Both the position numbers and the translations under genes were made by a program. DNA of 64,000 bases from Wolbachia endosymbiont (group B) of Parapoynx stratiotata (GTDB lineage Bacteria; Pseudomonadota; Alphaproteobacteria; Rickettsiales; Anaplasmataceae). Under the pieces are notes generated by a model. That model ran no database searches. It had not been told where the DNA came from and worked only from the letters and a program-made list of their open reading frames with translations. Numbering within the stretch: position 1 is the stretch's first letter; every line of letters begins with the position of its first letter. Shown in pieces: positions 43,087-53,105 of this stretch. The DNA lies in contig NZ_OX366335.1 in NCBI RefSeq assembly GCF_947250635.1, forward strand, positions 806,001 to 870,000, in the 5' to 3' direction.

Positions 43087-43734
43087 GTGTTAAGAAAAAC
43101 ATTATTTATTTTCATTATACCTTTTTTACTTCTTTTTTCACTCGGGTTATGGCAATTATTTAGGTTAAATTGGAAGAACAATATTATCAAAAATATGGAT
43201 CTTCCAGTTATTCATCTACTGCCTAGTGATAATCTTTCAAAGTTTAACTACAGAAACGTTAGAATCGACGGAATTTTAAGTGATATAGAACTATATGTTT
43301 TCGCAGGTCAACGTGGCTATCATGTGCTGTCTCCTATGTTGCTTATCAATGGACATTATATGTTAATAAATAAAGGAATAGTCAGAGAAAAAAAAGAAGA
43401 AAAAGCAAAAATTGAAAAAGTAGCTGCTGATGGCGTTTTGTATTGTGATGGTAGCAAAAATTGGTTTATCAAAAATGATATTGCTTCAAATACATGGTTT
43501 ACCCTAAGTACAGAAGAGATCTCCAATGAACTAGGTATTAAGCTAGAGAAATGTATATTGTGGCAAGATAATTTTGGTGGCAAATTGACTATACAGCCAA
43601 TAAAGCATCTTGAATACGCAATTACTTGGTTTGCACTTTCCTTGATTTGGCTCATTATGTGCGTATTTTACTATAGGCAAAATATATATATAAGTCGTAG
43701 AGATACAGTGTGGAAAAAGAAAAGCTACAAATAG
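43087..43734 (+). CDS. SURF1-like cytochrome oxidase assembly protein
   Basis: A 215-residue SURF1 family protein with two transmembrane helices, at the N-terminus ([20 protein letters not shown]) and the C-terminus ([16 protein letters not shown]), and a periplasmic domain between with RNVRIDGIL and [10 protein letters not shown]. It helps heme a insertion into cytochrome c oxidase. The start is GTG at 43087. The last ten or so residues after YISR probably come from the recombinase fragment that was joined here, so the natural C-terminal end may be altered. Confidence 0.82.
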   Translation: MLRKTLFIFIIPFLLLFSLGLWQLFRLNWKNNIIKNMDLPVIHLLPSDNLSKFNYRNVRIDGILSDIELYVFAGQRGYHVLSPMLLINGHYMLINKGIVREKKEEKAKIEKVAADGVLYCDGSKNWFIKNDIASNTWFTLSTEEISNELGIKLEKCILWQDNFGGKLTIQPIKHLEYAITWFALSLIWLIMCVFYYRQNIYISRRDTVWKKKSYK

Positions 43735-44125
43735 AAAAAATGCAACAAAGTGGAAGAAAATACTTATTACAAGGGTTAGTGATATGTCAGTGTTGCAAAT
43801 CCGTTTATTATGGAATGAGTAATGCTAAGGGAGGAAGAAGTTACTATCGTTGTCCTGGAAAACGTTTTGGTGAATGTAACAGCAAATCAATACGCGCAGA
43901 TATACTAGAAGGGGTAGTATGGGAAGAAGTGAAGATGTTAAGAGGGCGTATAACGAAGGAAAAGTGTGATTTATCAGAGGTAGATTGGGAGACTAAATTT
44001 AATATAATTAGAAAGTTAGTTCAGCGTATTGAAATTGATGATGATAATGTACATATGGTGTTTCGATTAAAAGAACTCGCTCTCGAAAGACAAAAAGAAG
44101 ATATTCAACCTTGTACCAGAATTAT
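43710..44125 (+). pseudogene. Serine recombinase fragment, zinc-ribbon region (5' part of a chimera)
   Basis: The first ~138 codons of the 43710-44708 frame match the part of large serine recombinases that follows the catalytic domain. The zinc beta-ribbon is [17 protein letters not shown] with [15 protein letters not shown], then a helical stretch, then [19 protein letters not shown]. The catalytic domain is absent. It differs from the fragment at 35953-36454, so two recombinase lineages have left traces. It runs in frame into murC. Confidence 0.75.
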
Positions 44126-44708
44126 AAAGAATGTAGTGCTATCAAATGCAATAGGAATGCATAAAGTTAGCAATGCCCTGGCTGCAATATCAGTTGCAGT
44201 GAAACTTGGAATTAGTGATGAAGAGATTAAAAAAGGTCTTTTGGAATTTAAAGGAGTAGCAAGGAGATTTTCTTTAATTGCCGATATTAAAGGTGTTAAG
44301 TTAATTGAGGACTATGCTCATCATCCAAATGAAATACAGGCAACCCTGTCAGCAGCACGTTTGACCACTAAAGGAAAGGTAACAGGAATTATCGAGCCGC
44401 TTCGTTTTGCTCGTATTCGTAATTTTTTTGATGAGTTCGTACGAATTTTCATGATGTTTGATTATGTAATTCTCACTCCTGTCCATCCTCCAGAAGATAA
44501 GCCTATTCCTGGCTGTGGAATTGATGATATACAAAAAACCTTGATCAGTAATGGGTTTAATGATGTGAAGATTATGAATGATGCTTTACTCATTTCACAT
44601 TTTATTAGTAATTCGACAAGTTCAGGAGATGTAGTATTATTTATTGGTGCTGGTAGTAATATAGCTAAACTAGCGAAAGAAACTGCAAAGCTGCTGCTAG
44701 TAAAATAA
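44126..44708 (+). pseudogene. murC: MurC (UDP-MurNAc-L-alanine ligase), C-terminal half fused to a recombinase fragment
   Basis: About 193 codons match the end of the Mur ligase central domain and the whole C-terminal domain: [16 protein letters not shown] (MurC: GxHNxxNAxAA), [44 protein letters not shown] and [10 protein letters not shown]. The N-terminal UDP-binding domain and the ATP P-loop are missing, replaced in frame by recombinase sequence. In the usual PHR motif the His is Leu here. The chimera cannot perform the ligase reaction. An intact murC must exist elsewhere if lipid II is made. Confidence 0.85.
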
Positions 44709-44751
44709 ACTTAAGCATTGGTGATTTATATGATAAAATTGTGTAGTAAAA

Positions 44752-44922
44752 CTGGATCCCAGTGTCTAGGCAAACAACTGTACAGACATTGCGATATGGG
44801 GATAGCTTCCATTAAGAATGGTGTCATCCCAGTGCCCAGACACTGGGATCCAGAAAACTTAACTTTAAATAAGTGGCTGTATAATAAAAACTGGATTCCA
44901 GTGTCAAGCACTGGAATGACAC
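44752..44922. repeat. Dispersed palindromic repeat cluster
   Basis: Three related units. CTGGATCCCAGTGTCTAGG (44752-44770) pairs with its inverse at 44835-44853 to form a long hairpin of about 16-18 bp. A third unit, TTCCAGTG, TCAAG, CACTGGAA (44896-44916), forms its own hairpin. Shorter relatives are at 31121-31149 and 47343-47358. This is typical of the small palindromic repeats scattered between Wolbachia genes. It fills most of the gap between the murC fragment and eno. Confidence 0.85.
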
Positions 44923-45031
44923 CATCTGCTACTCAAATTATCTGTTTATCTGTAGGTTGCAATGTTCGTACACTGAAATGTTACAGCGCTGGGGTGACAT
45001 TTCCCGAACGTGAACACAATTGTGAATCTAG

Positions 45032-47319
<2,288 letters not shown>

Positions 47320-47770
47320 ATTTTTTATTTGACAATCAAAGTCTGGATTCCAGTGGGTAATTTTCCACAGTTGTCTGCATTTTTTGTTCCACAACTTATC
47401 TTTTTTTCGGCTTGTGCCATTTCTCACACTGTCTCTTGCTTTCTTGAACTCAGAAATTCAATAGCTACAAAAGCATTTGAGTAGTTTTTTGTTAAGAATT
47501 AGGCATAGAATCCCCCATATTTATTAATAAAGAACAGAAAAAATGTAACGCACATACGACAGAGATTAAGCATATGTGTGCACCCATGTGCGCTGAAGAA
47601 GATACGCTACATTTTTACTGAGTTTGATTATTTGATAGAAAAGTCTGCAGACGAAGATAGATTTTGAGCTCTAAAAATACCTCTACTGTGAGTATACTAA
47701 GATTAGATAAATAGGCGAAGTAATTTTTATATTAGTTTTTTAGTTGCCAATCAATTTGGAGTTCAATAAC
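47320..47770. other. Intergenic with an imperfect hairpin
   Basis: About 450 bases without a gene. A worn half of the palindromic repeat is at 47343-47358 (CTGGATTCCAGTGGG). A long imperfect hairpin runs 47539-47616: AAAAATGTAACG pairs with CGCTACATTTTT, and inside it CACATA pairs with TATGTG. It could be a terminator for eno-obgE acting in either direction, or a small structured RNA. Confidence 0.45.
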
Positions 47771-47799
47771 TTGACATTTATTCAATACTACTGTATAAT
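47771..47799 (+). promoter_or_regulatory. ssrA promoter, consensus sigma-70
   Basis: TTGACA (47771-47776), a 17-base spacer and TATAAT (47794-47799): both hexamers match the consensus exactly. Transcription is expected to start near 47806, just before the tmRNA acceptor piece. Confidence 0.88.
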
Positions 47800-47805
47800 A
47801 AGCAT

Positions 47806-48107
47806 GTGTATTTTTTATACACTATGGCAATAAAATTACCTTGTAATAGGTGTATTGGACCCGAGGGCAGTACTCGGCGCCTCCACCATATTTTTTGATT
47901 GATATGGGGGCGAGTAAGGATCGACATGCATAGTAAAGATGGTAGCTTTGCTCGGTTAGATACCACCGCTAAGAGTTCACAATTTAGATGCAAACGATAA
48001 CTTTGCTGCTGAAGACAATGTTGCATTAGCTGCTTAATTTAGGCACTATAACTTCATTGCTATAAGCACGGTTTAGGGAACGCCGGGTAACAGAAGTTCC
48101 CCCAAAC
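47806..48107 (+). ncRNA. ssrA: tmRNA, circularly permuted two-piece form
   Basis: tmRNA rescues stalled ribosomes. As in other alphaproteobacteria the gene is permuted: the acceptor piece comes first and ends CGCCTCC-A-CCA at 47888, with a T-arm CCGAG/CTCGG. The coding piece starts at 47906 with GGGGGCG, only 17 bases later. The two ends pair as a 7-bp acceptor stem with a G3.U70 wobble, the alanine identity signal. The tag frame 47990-48037 encodes ANDNFAAEDNVALAA and a stop. A hairpin GTTTAGGGAAC/GTTCCCCCAAAC (48071-48106) is near the end. The exact outer ends are estimates. Confidence 0.93.
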
Positions 48108-48120
48108 ATGTAAGGGTTAT

Positions 48121-48549
48121 ATGGATAAAACAGATTATCAGAAGTCGCTTAGTTATGCTAAATTTCAAGTTATCAAAAAGGCTTTGAATACTATATTAGA
48201 TAATGTTTTTACTCCTCACTTAGAAATAGTATTTTCTACGCGCTTTAATGGTGTTGTCATGCCAGACTACTTGAAAGAATCATACCCTACTCAAATGCTT
48301 ATTATATTACAGCATCAATTTTTTGGTCTAAAAATTCTTGAAGATAAGTTTAGCGTCAGTTTGAGCTTTCGTGGAAAACAAGAACAAGTCACTGTACCGT
48401 TTTTTGCTATTAGTGAGTTTCATGATAAAATTTCAGGAGATACTTTAGTATTTAGCGTTGATTCTGATAAAGAATATGAAAGTGAGAAATGTGCTGAAAA
48501 GTCATCAAATGGTAGTATTATATCTATAGATCAACTTTACGATAAGTAG
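48121..48549 (+). CDS. sspB: SspB-type adaptor for ssrA-tagged proteins
   Basis: A 142-residue protein matching the alphaproteobacterial SspB family (COG3814 type): EIVFSTRFNGVVMPDYLKE (about 40-58), YPTQMLIILQHQFFGL (about 59-74), FSVSLSFRGKQEQVTVPF and ISEFHDK. SspB binds the ssrA tag and hands the protein to ClpXP; the acidic, disordered C-terminal region (from about 115) would contact ClpX. It starts 13 bases after the tmRNA gene, so tag-maker and tag-reader are adjacent and possibly cotranscribed. Confidence 0.85.
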   Translation: MDKTDYQKSLSYAKFQVIKKALNTILDNVFTPHLEIVFSTRFNGVVMPDYLKESYPTQMLIILQHQFFGLKILEDKFSVSLSFRGKQEQVTVPFFAISEFHDKISGDTLVFSVDSDKEYESEKCAEKSSNGSIISIDQLYDK

Positions 48550-48702
48550 TTACTTCATTTTATAAATAAAAAATATTGTATCTGTTCAGGATATCGACAA
48601 GACCATAGAGTAAAAGTGAGTTTATAACAAATGGTATCATTTGAGTAGCTGACATTGGCTTTCACATAAAAAATGTTGTAAAGCGCTTTCATGTTTACCA
48701 AC

Positions 48703-48847
48703 GGTTCTGTCACATCTATAAACCATAGGAAAGAAGATCATTAAAGGTGGGATTATAGGAGTTATGAAGCCATTAACATAGCAAAATTCTCAAAAGTAGA
48801 AACATTATTTTAATAATTTGTCTTTTTTGAATCATACGAATATTTTC
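48703..48847 (-). mobile_element. IS6-like element, end fragment (145 bp)
   Basis: This matches the first 145 bases of copy 2 (38922 onward), with small differences (GTCACATC against GTCGCATC). It is cut at 48848 by IS6-like copy 3. The rest of this older copy is absent beyond copy 3. Confidence 0.85.
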
Positions 48848-49593
48848 GGTTCTGTCGCATTTGTAGGGAAGTAGAAAGAAGAATGATATAATTGTCTAAA
48901 AAAAAAGCAAAGATGTTTCGTATCAATCAAAAATTGTTGCCATATTTCAAAGGATTTAGCTTTTCAGAGGATGTTATCTGTATACATGAAATGTCGATTC
49001 TCTTTGAGCTATCGAGATTTGGAAGAAATGATGAGTATAAGGGGAGCAAAATGCTACGTTACAAAGGTGGGTTATCACCACTGATAGATGAGGCAGTAAG
49101 GAAAAGAAAGAAGCAGGTTGGTAGTAGTTGGAGAGACTTACATTAAATTAAACGGTAAATGGGTTTATTTATATACTGTAGACTTGTGTGTTAGTAGAGA
49201 CAAGTCTGCAGCACTTGCATTCTTTCGTAAAGCCTTCAGGAGTAACTATCTTCCTGAGAAAATTGTAATTGATAAAAGCGGCAGTAATACTGCTGCTCTT
49301 GATGATTTGAATGCAGAAATTTCTGAAGATTACAGTTCTTCAAATAAAATATCTAAATAATATTGTTGATAGATTTATCAAAAAACTAATAAAGCCAATG
49401 CTTGGGTTTAAAAGCTTCCATTCCGCAAAGATTACCATCACAGGCATAGAAAATATTCGTATGATTCAAGAAAGACAAATTATTAAAATAATGTTTCTAC
49501 TTTTGAGAATTTTGCTATGTTAATGGCTTCATAACTCCTATAATCCCACCTTTAATGATCTTCTTTCCTATGGTTTATAGATGCGACAGAACC
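48848..49593 (+). mobile_element. IS6-like element copy 3 (746 bp, frameshifted)
   Basis: Same length and the same broken transposase pieces (84, 80 and 70 residues, identical) as copies 1 and 2. The left flank is the end of another IS6-like copy. The right flank (TTTTTTAG) is unrelated to that copy, so there is no target duplication and adjacent sequence has been lost. Confidence 0.88.
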
Positions 49594-49697
49594 TTTTTTA
49601 GTGCTGTGCATATTTGGCAGTAGACGTTTACTTATTACTAAATTTATTATAGTATAATTTAAAATCCTCATGGTATCGAACCATTTCACTAAGTACA

Positions 49698-50366
49698 ATG
49701 ATAAAAAAACTAGCCTTTCTATGTCTAATATTCGTTTTGATGAGTAGTTGTAGTTTTAGCAATAGGTGTAATCACACTGCAGGTCATTATAAAATTGGCA
49801 ATAGCTATACAATAAATGGTATCACCTACCACCCAAAATACTGTAGCTGTTACGAAGAAGTAGGAATAGCATCGTGGTATGGAATAGAAGATCATGGCAC
49901 AATTACAGCCAACGGTGAAGTGTTTAATCGTCACTTGATTTCTGCAGCACATAAGACCTTGCCCCTACCCTGCTTTGTTCGTGTTACTAATTTAGAAAAT
50001 GGAAGAAAGCTTGTTATAAGAGTTAATGATAGAGGGCCATTTGTTGAAGGTAGAATAATAGACTTGTCAGAAAAAGCAGCACAAGTTTTAGGACTTCATA
50101 AGTCTGGGCTTGCGAAGGTAAAAGTCGAGTACTTAAGAAAGAGGTCAGAACAATTGATACAAAATACTCCTCATTACAAAAGGCAATATGAAAAAGAAAT
50201 GCAGAAACGTCACCCAAAACAAAACAATGCAGAAAGTAAGGGATATGTAGCATTTTTTGTAAACGCTCAAGTAGCTAAATCAGCTGCATCAAAGCTTCGT
50301 AATCAAGGAATAGAAAATGTTAGATTGCTTTTCAAGAATGATCAATATTGCGTAAAAGTAAGTTAA
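49698..50366 (+). CDS. rlpA: RlpA-like lipoprotein (septal ring/peptidoglycan)
   Basis: A 222-residue RlpA. It has a signal peptide with a lipobox-like LMSSC (Cys about residue 18). A double-psi beta-barrel lytic-transglycosylase-like domain (about 50-145) contains GIASWYGIEDHGTITANGE and VRVNDRGPF with the conserved Asp. A C-terminal SPOR-like domain (about 178-222) has YVAFFVNAQVAKSAASKLR. RlpA proteins act on or bind denuded glycan. This fits the residual lipid II metabolism of Wolbachia. Confidence 0.9.
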   Translation: MIKKLAFLCLIFVLMSSCSFSNRCNHTAGHYKIGNSYTINGITYHPKYCSCYEEVGIASWYGIEDHGTITANGEVFNRHLISAAHKTLPLPCFVRVTNLENGRKLVIRVNDRGPFVEGRIIDLSEKAAQVLGLHKSGLAKVKVEYLRKRSEQLIQNTPHYKRQYEKEMQKRHPKQNNAESKGYVAFFVNAQVAKSAASKLRNQGIENVRLLFKNDQYCVKVS

Positions 50367-50588
50367 AACCTGCATTACAGATTGTGTAGCATGCCAGAAA
50401 CTATTTGACAAATGAGAATGTTCCAAAAGCATGTGCGTCAAGTTGAGAAATTATCGTGAAATATAGCAATATTTAAGATTGGTATTTTATTTGTTACATT
50501 TCAGGTAGTGACAGCTACCTAAGCTAGAGCTGTAAAAAATAATCTACCACTCAAGAAATTCCATTAAAAAAATAGCATAATCTTTCTC

Positions 50589-51488
50589 GGGAGTGTTAAA
50601 TAAACTGTGTCAAACCGAGAAGTAAAGTAATAAATTGATAAAAAAATGGAGGTTTGACAATGAGTCAAGCAAACAGAACTACCGGTTTGGTAGACTATAA
50701 AGAATTAGAAACAAATATCTTATCATCTATACGAGAAGGAAGACCATTGACGGAAAGAGATGGAGCATTAACACCATTTATAAAAAAACTGCTAGAGGGA
50801 AGGCGAGATAGAAAACCATTTGTCGGCTGAAAGCGAAGAAAACAACCGAAGAAATTCAAAGACTTTACGGACAAGTATTTGAACTATTGACACCAGGAGA
50901 TAGAGAAGGAAGTTTCGAGCCACAAGTAGTCAGAAAAAGGCAAACAACCGAACTTGAAGCAAAGGTTTTAAGTACATATGCCAGTGGCATGGGATATAGC
51001 ATCGCATGTAGAAGAAATATAAAATATCTGCAGCAGAGATATCAAGTATTACTGACAAATTGTTACTGGTAATCAACGAATGGCGCAGTCGTCCGCTGCA
51101 ATCTGTATATCCAATAGTGTTCATGGTTTTTTAAGGTCAAGGAGGACGGGCATTGTGTAAGCAAATGTATGTATAACATATTAGCAAAATGGCAGAAAAG
51201 AAGTTTTAGGCTTTTATATAGCAGAAAGTGAGGGAGCTAACTTTTGGCTAGGGATGTTAAATGACTTAAAAGAGAAAGGAGTAGAAGATATCCTGATTGT
51301 ATGTGTTAAAAAGCTTTCCTAAAGCAATAAACAGTGTATTTCCTAAAGCAGAAATGTATAGTACATCAGATAAGAAATTCACTGAAATATGTATCGAGCA
51401 AAAGTTTTCATGAATGATTTGAAAAAAACATATCAAGTAGAGAAATTGCCGAGAATTATTTACTTGAACTGGAGGAAAAATAGGGAGA
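50589..51488 (+). pseudogene. IS256-B, 5' portion with decayed transposase
   Basis: This starts with the terminal repeat GGGAGTGTTAAATAAACTG and GGAGG-preceded ATG 50660 (MSQANRTTGLVDYKELE). The coding sequence follows the IS256 transposase but with many small deletions, shifts and stops (for example TAG at 51481), so it is dead. It is interrupted near 51488 by IS110-2 and resumes at 54153. Outside it, 50367-50588 is AT-rich sequence without a gene. Confidence 0.85.
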
Positions 51489-51499
51489 TGGTATGAATA

Positions 51500-51745
51500 A
51501 GTATTGCTTGGTTGGAAGCAAGAGAAGATAATGACTTCTCAGAGTGGATAGGTGGCAGGTTGGATGTTTTTCTGAAGCACTTTCTGCCCAGGGAGTAGAA
51601 AGAAGACTTCGTGGGGGAGATTAACTGCCCCTGCCACCGAAAATCATCGTGAGGCTCACAAAATGTGATGACCTCGTATAGGAGTTTGGAACAACCGGCA
51701 ATATTCTACTCTGATATATTGAAATATGCAATTGGAGGAAAAAAT
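51500..51745 (+). ncRNA. Candidate IS110-2 bridge RNA region
   Basis: A GC-richer, strongly self-complementary stretch before the IS110-2 transposase. GGTGGCAGG (51551-51559) pairs with CCTGCCACC (51630-51638), CTTTCT with AGAAAG inside it, and CATCGTGA with TCAC...GATG downstream. Position and structure fit a bridge RNA. Guides are not clear: TTTTTCT (51567-51573) is complementary to AGAAAAA at the insertion site, but a full set cannot be assigned. Confidence 0.5.
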
Positions 51746-51923
51746 ATGCGTCACATTGGAGTCGATTTACATACCAATAGTTTTACTGTTTGTTACTTAC
51801 AAGAAGGGAAACCTGAGCATATTCAAACGTTTCGCTTAAAAGACTTGGATAATTTCACCAAAGATCTTATATGTTAAAAACAAGTCTTTATAAGTATTAA
51901 GAAGTAGTAATATAAAGATGTAT

Positions 51924-52051
51924 AGAGAAGAGGAACCGTCATAGATCTTGGTCATAAGGGACCGTATTGGAGCAAGGTTCTCTTCTCTGTTTATATACTG
52001 AATAGTTCCGAACAACTGATTGAGTTTTTAGGCTCGTATATAAGGGTGGAA
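51924..52051 (+). ncRNA. Candidate IS110-1 bridge RNA (copy B)
   Basis: Stem 1 is AGAGAAGAGGAACC (51924-51937) with GGTTCTCTTCTCT (51976-51988). Its internal loop has ATAGATCT (51941-51948) on the 5' side, a small hairpin GGTC/GACC (51950-51963) and GGAGCA (51969-51974) on the 3' side. Loop 2, closed by TTCC/GGAA (52006-52009, 52048-52051), has ACAACT (52012-52017), a hairpin TGAG/CTCG and ATATAAG (52038-52044). Loop 1 matches the targets and loop 2 the element's joined ends ACAA-CT-TATAT. The layout follows the bridge RNA described for IS621. The fold was made by eye. Confidence 0.75.
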
Positions 52052-52084
52052 AATGCAGTATTATATTATTCTTACGGAGGAATT

Positions 52085-53044
52085 ATGAATTCATCAAATA
52101 TCATTGCTGGCATTGATGTTAGCAAAAATAAGCTAGATATCCACATTCATCCACTTGGACATTATAAAGTATTTGAAAATGACGTTCAAGCTATTGATCA
52201 AATACTCGACTTTTTACGTTTGCATAATGTAACCAAAGTTGGACTTGAAGCAACTGGTGGGTACGAAAAATTATGTGCTTATACTTTACTAAGCCATGGT
52301 TTCGAAGTATATGTTATTCAACCTAGATGGGTTAGAGATTATGCAAAAAGCCTTGGTATCGCTACTAAAACTGATAAAATAGACTGCAGCATCATCTCAC
52401 GTTATATCAATAATACAGATATGCGTGTTACTCCTTTAAAGGTTAGTAATATTGACAGTTTGAAGCAAAAGTTATCTCGCAGAAATCAATTAGTGGAAAT
52501 GGCAAAAATACAAAAAACTCAAGCTCATCAAGTAACTGATATATCCATAATCAAACAAATGGAAGAACTACTTGCCATTTTGCAAAGTCAAATTCAAGTT
52601 TTAGAAGACGAGATGATAACATTGATTGAGCAAAGTCAAGAGCTTAAAGAAAAATACATATCAATAACTAGTATGCCAGGAGCAGGTAGAATCTTAGCTA
52701 TTACTATGATCTGTTATCTACCAGAATTAGGAACTCTCCGACATAAAGAAATATCTAGCCTTTCTGGAGTTGCACCTTTTAATCGAGATAGTGGTTTTAG
52801 TAAAGGAAAAAGATGTATTCAAGGTGGTAGATCACAGATTAGAACAGTTTTACATATGTGTGTTCTTAGTGCACAAAAGTACAATTCTTATATAAGAATC
52901 TTCTTTGATAGGCTATACGATCAATACAAAAAACCATATAAAGTTGCTTCTACTGCTGCCATGAGAAAATTACTTATCCTTGCTAACTCTTTAATCAGAG
53001 ATGGCAGGGTTTTTACTGAGGAATATAGCCCTAAAGCTGCTTAG
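52085..53044 (+). CDS. IS110 family transposase/recombinase (IS110-1)
   Basis: A 319-residue DEDD recombinase starting at ATG 52085, 4 bases after GGAGG. An upstream GTG at 52046 falls inside the RNA structure and is rejected. Catalytic segments are AGIDVSKNK, LEATGGYEK and KTDKIDC, with the C-terminal SGVAPFNRDSGFSKGKR region. Identical to 13685-14644. Confidence 0.94.
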   Translation: MNSSNIIAGIDVSKNKLDIHIHPLGHYKVFENDVQAIDQILDFLRLHNVTKVGLEATGGYEKLCAYTLLSHGFEVYVIQPRWVRDYAKSLGIATKTDKIDCSIISRYINNTDMRVTPLKVSNIDSLKQKLSRRNQLVEMAKIQKTQAHQVTDISIIKQMEELLAILQSQIQVLEDEMITLIEQSQELKEKYISITSMPGAGRILAITMICYLPELGTLRHKEISSLSGVAPFNRDSGFSKGKRCIQGGRSQIRTVLHMCVLSAQKYNSYIRIFFDRLYDQYKKPYKVASTAAMRKLLILANSLIRDGRVFTEEYSPKAA

Positions 53045-53062
53045 ATTGAAAATTAGTGTAGT

Positions 53063-53105
53063 TGTGGATAAGTGCGCTTACACAGACTGAAAGCACTTAT
53101 CCACA
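53063..53105. terminator. IS110-1 3' hairpin built from two DnaA-box sequences
   Basis: Copy B of the 13-bp inverted repeat TGTGGATAAGTGC/GCACTTATCCACA, 18 bases after the transposase stop. Each arm contains TTATCCACA. Confidence 0.7.

Noticed and set aside
47778..48026. 82-residue frame antisense to ssrA
   Set aside because: It lies across the tmRNA, whose structure and tag are unambiguous.
51665..51745. Upstream extension of the IS110-2 transposase (MMTSYRSLEQP...)
   Set aside because: It overlaps the structured leader. ATG 51746 has a GGAGG and fits the family N-terminus.
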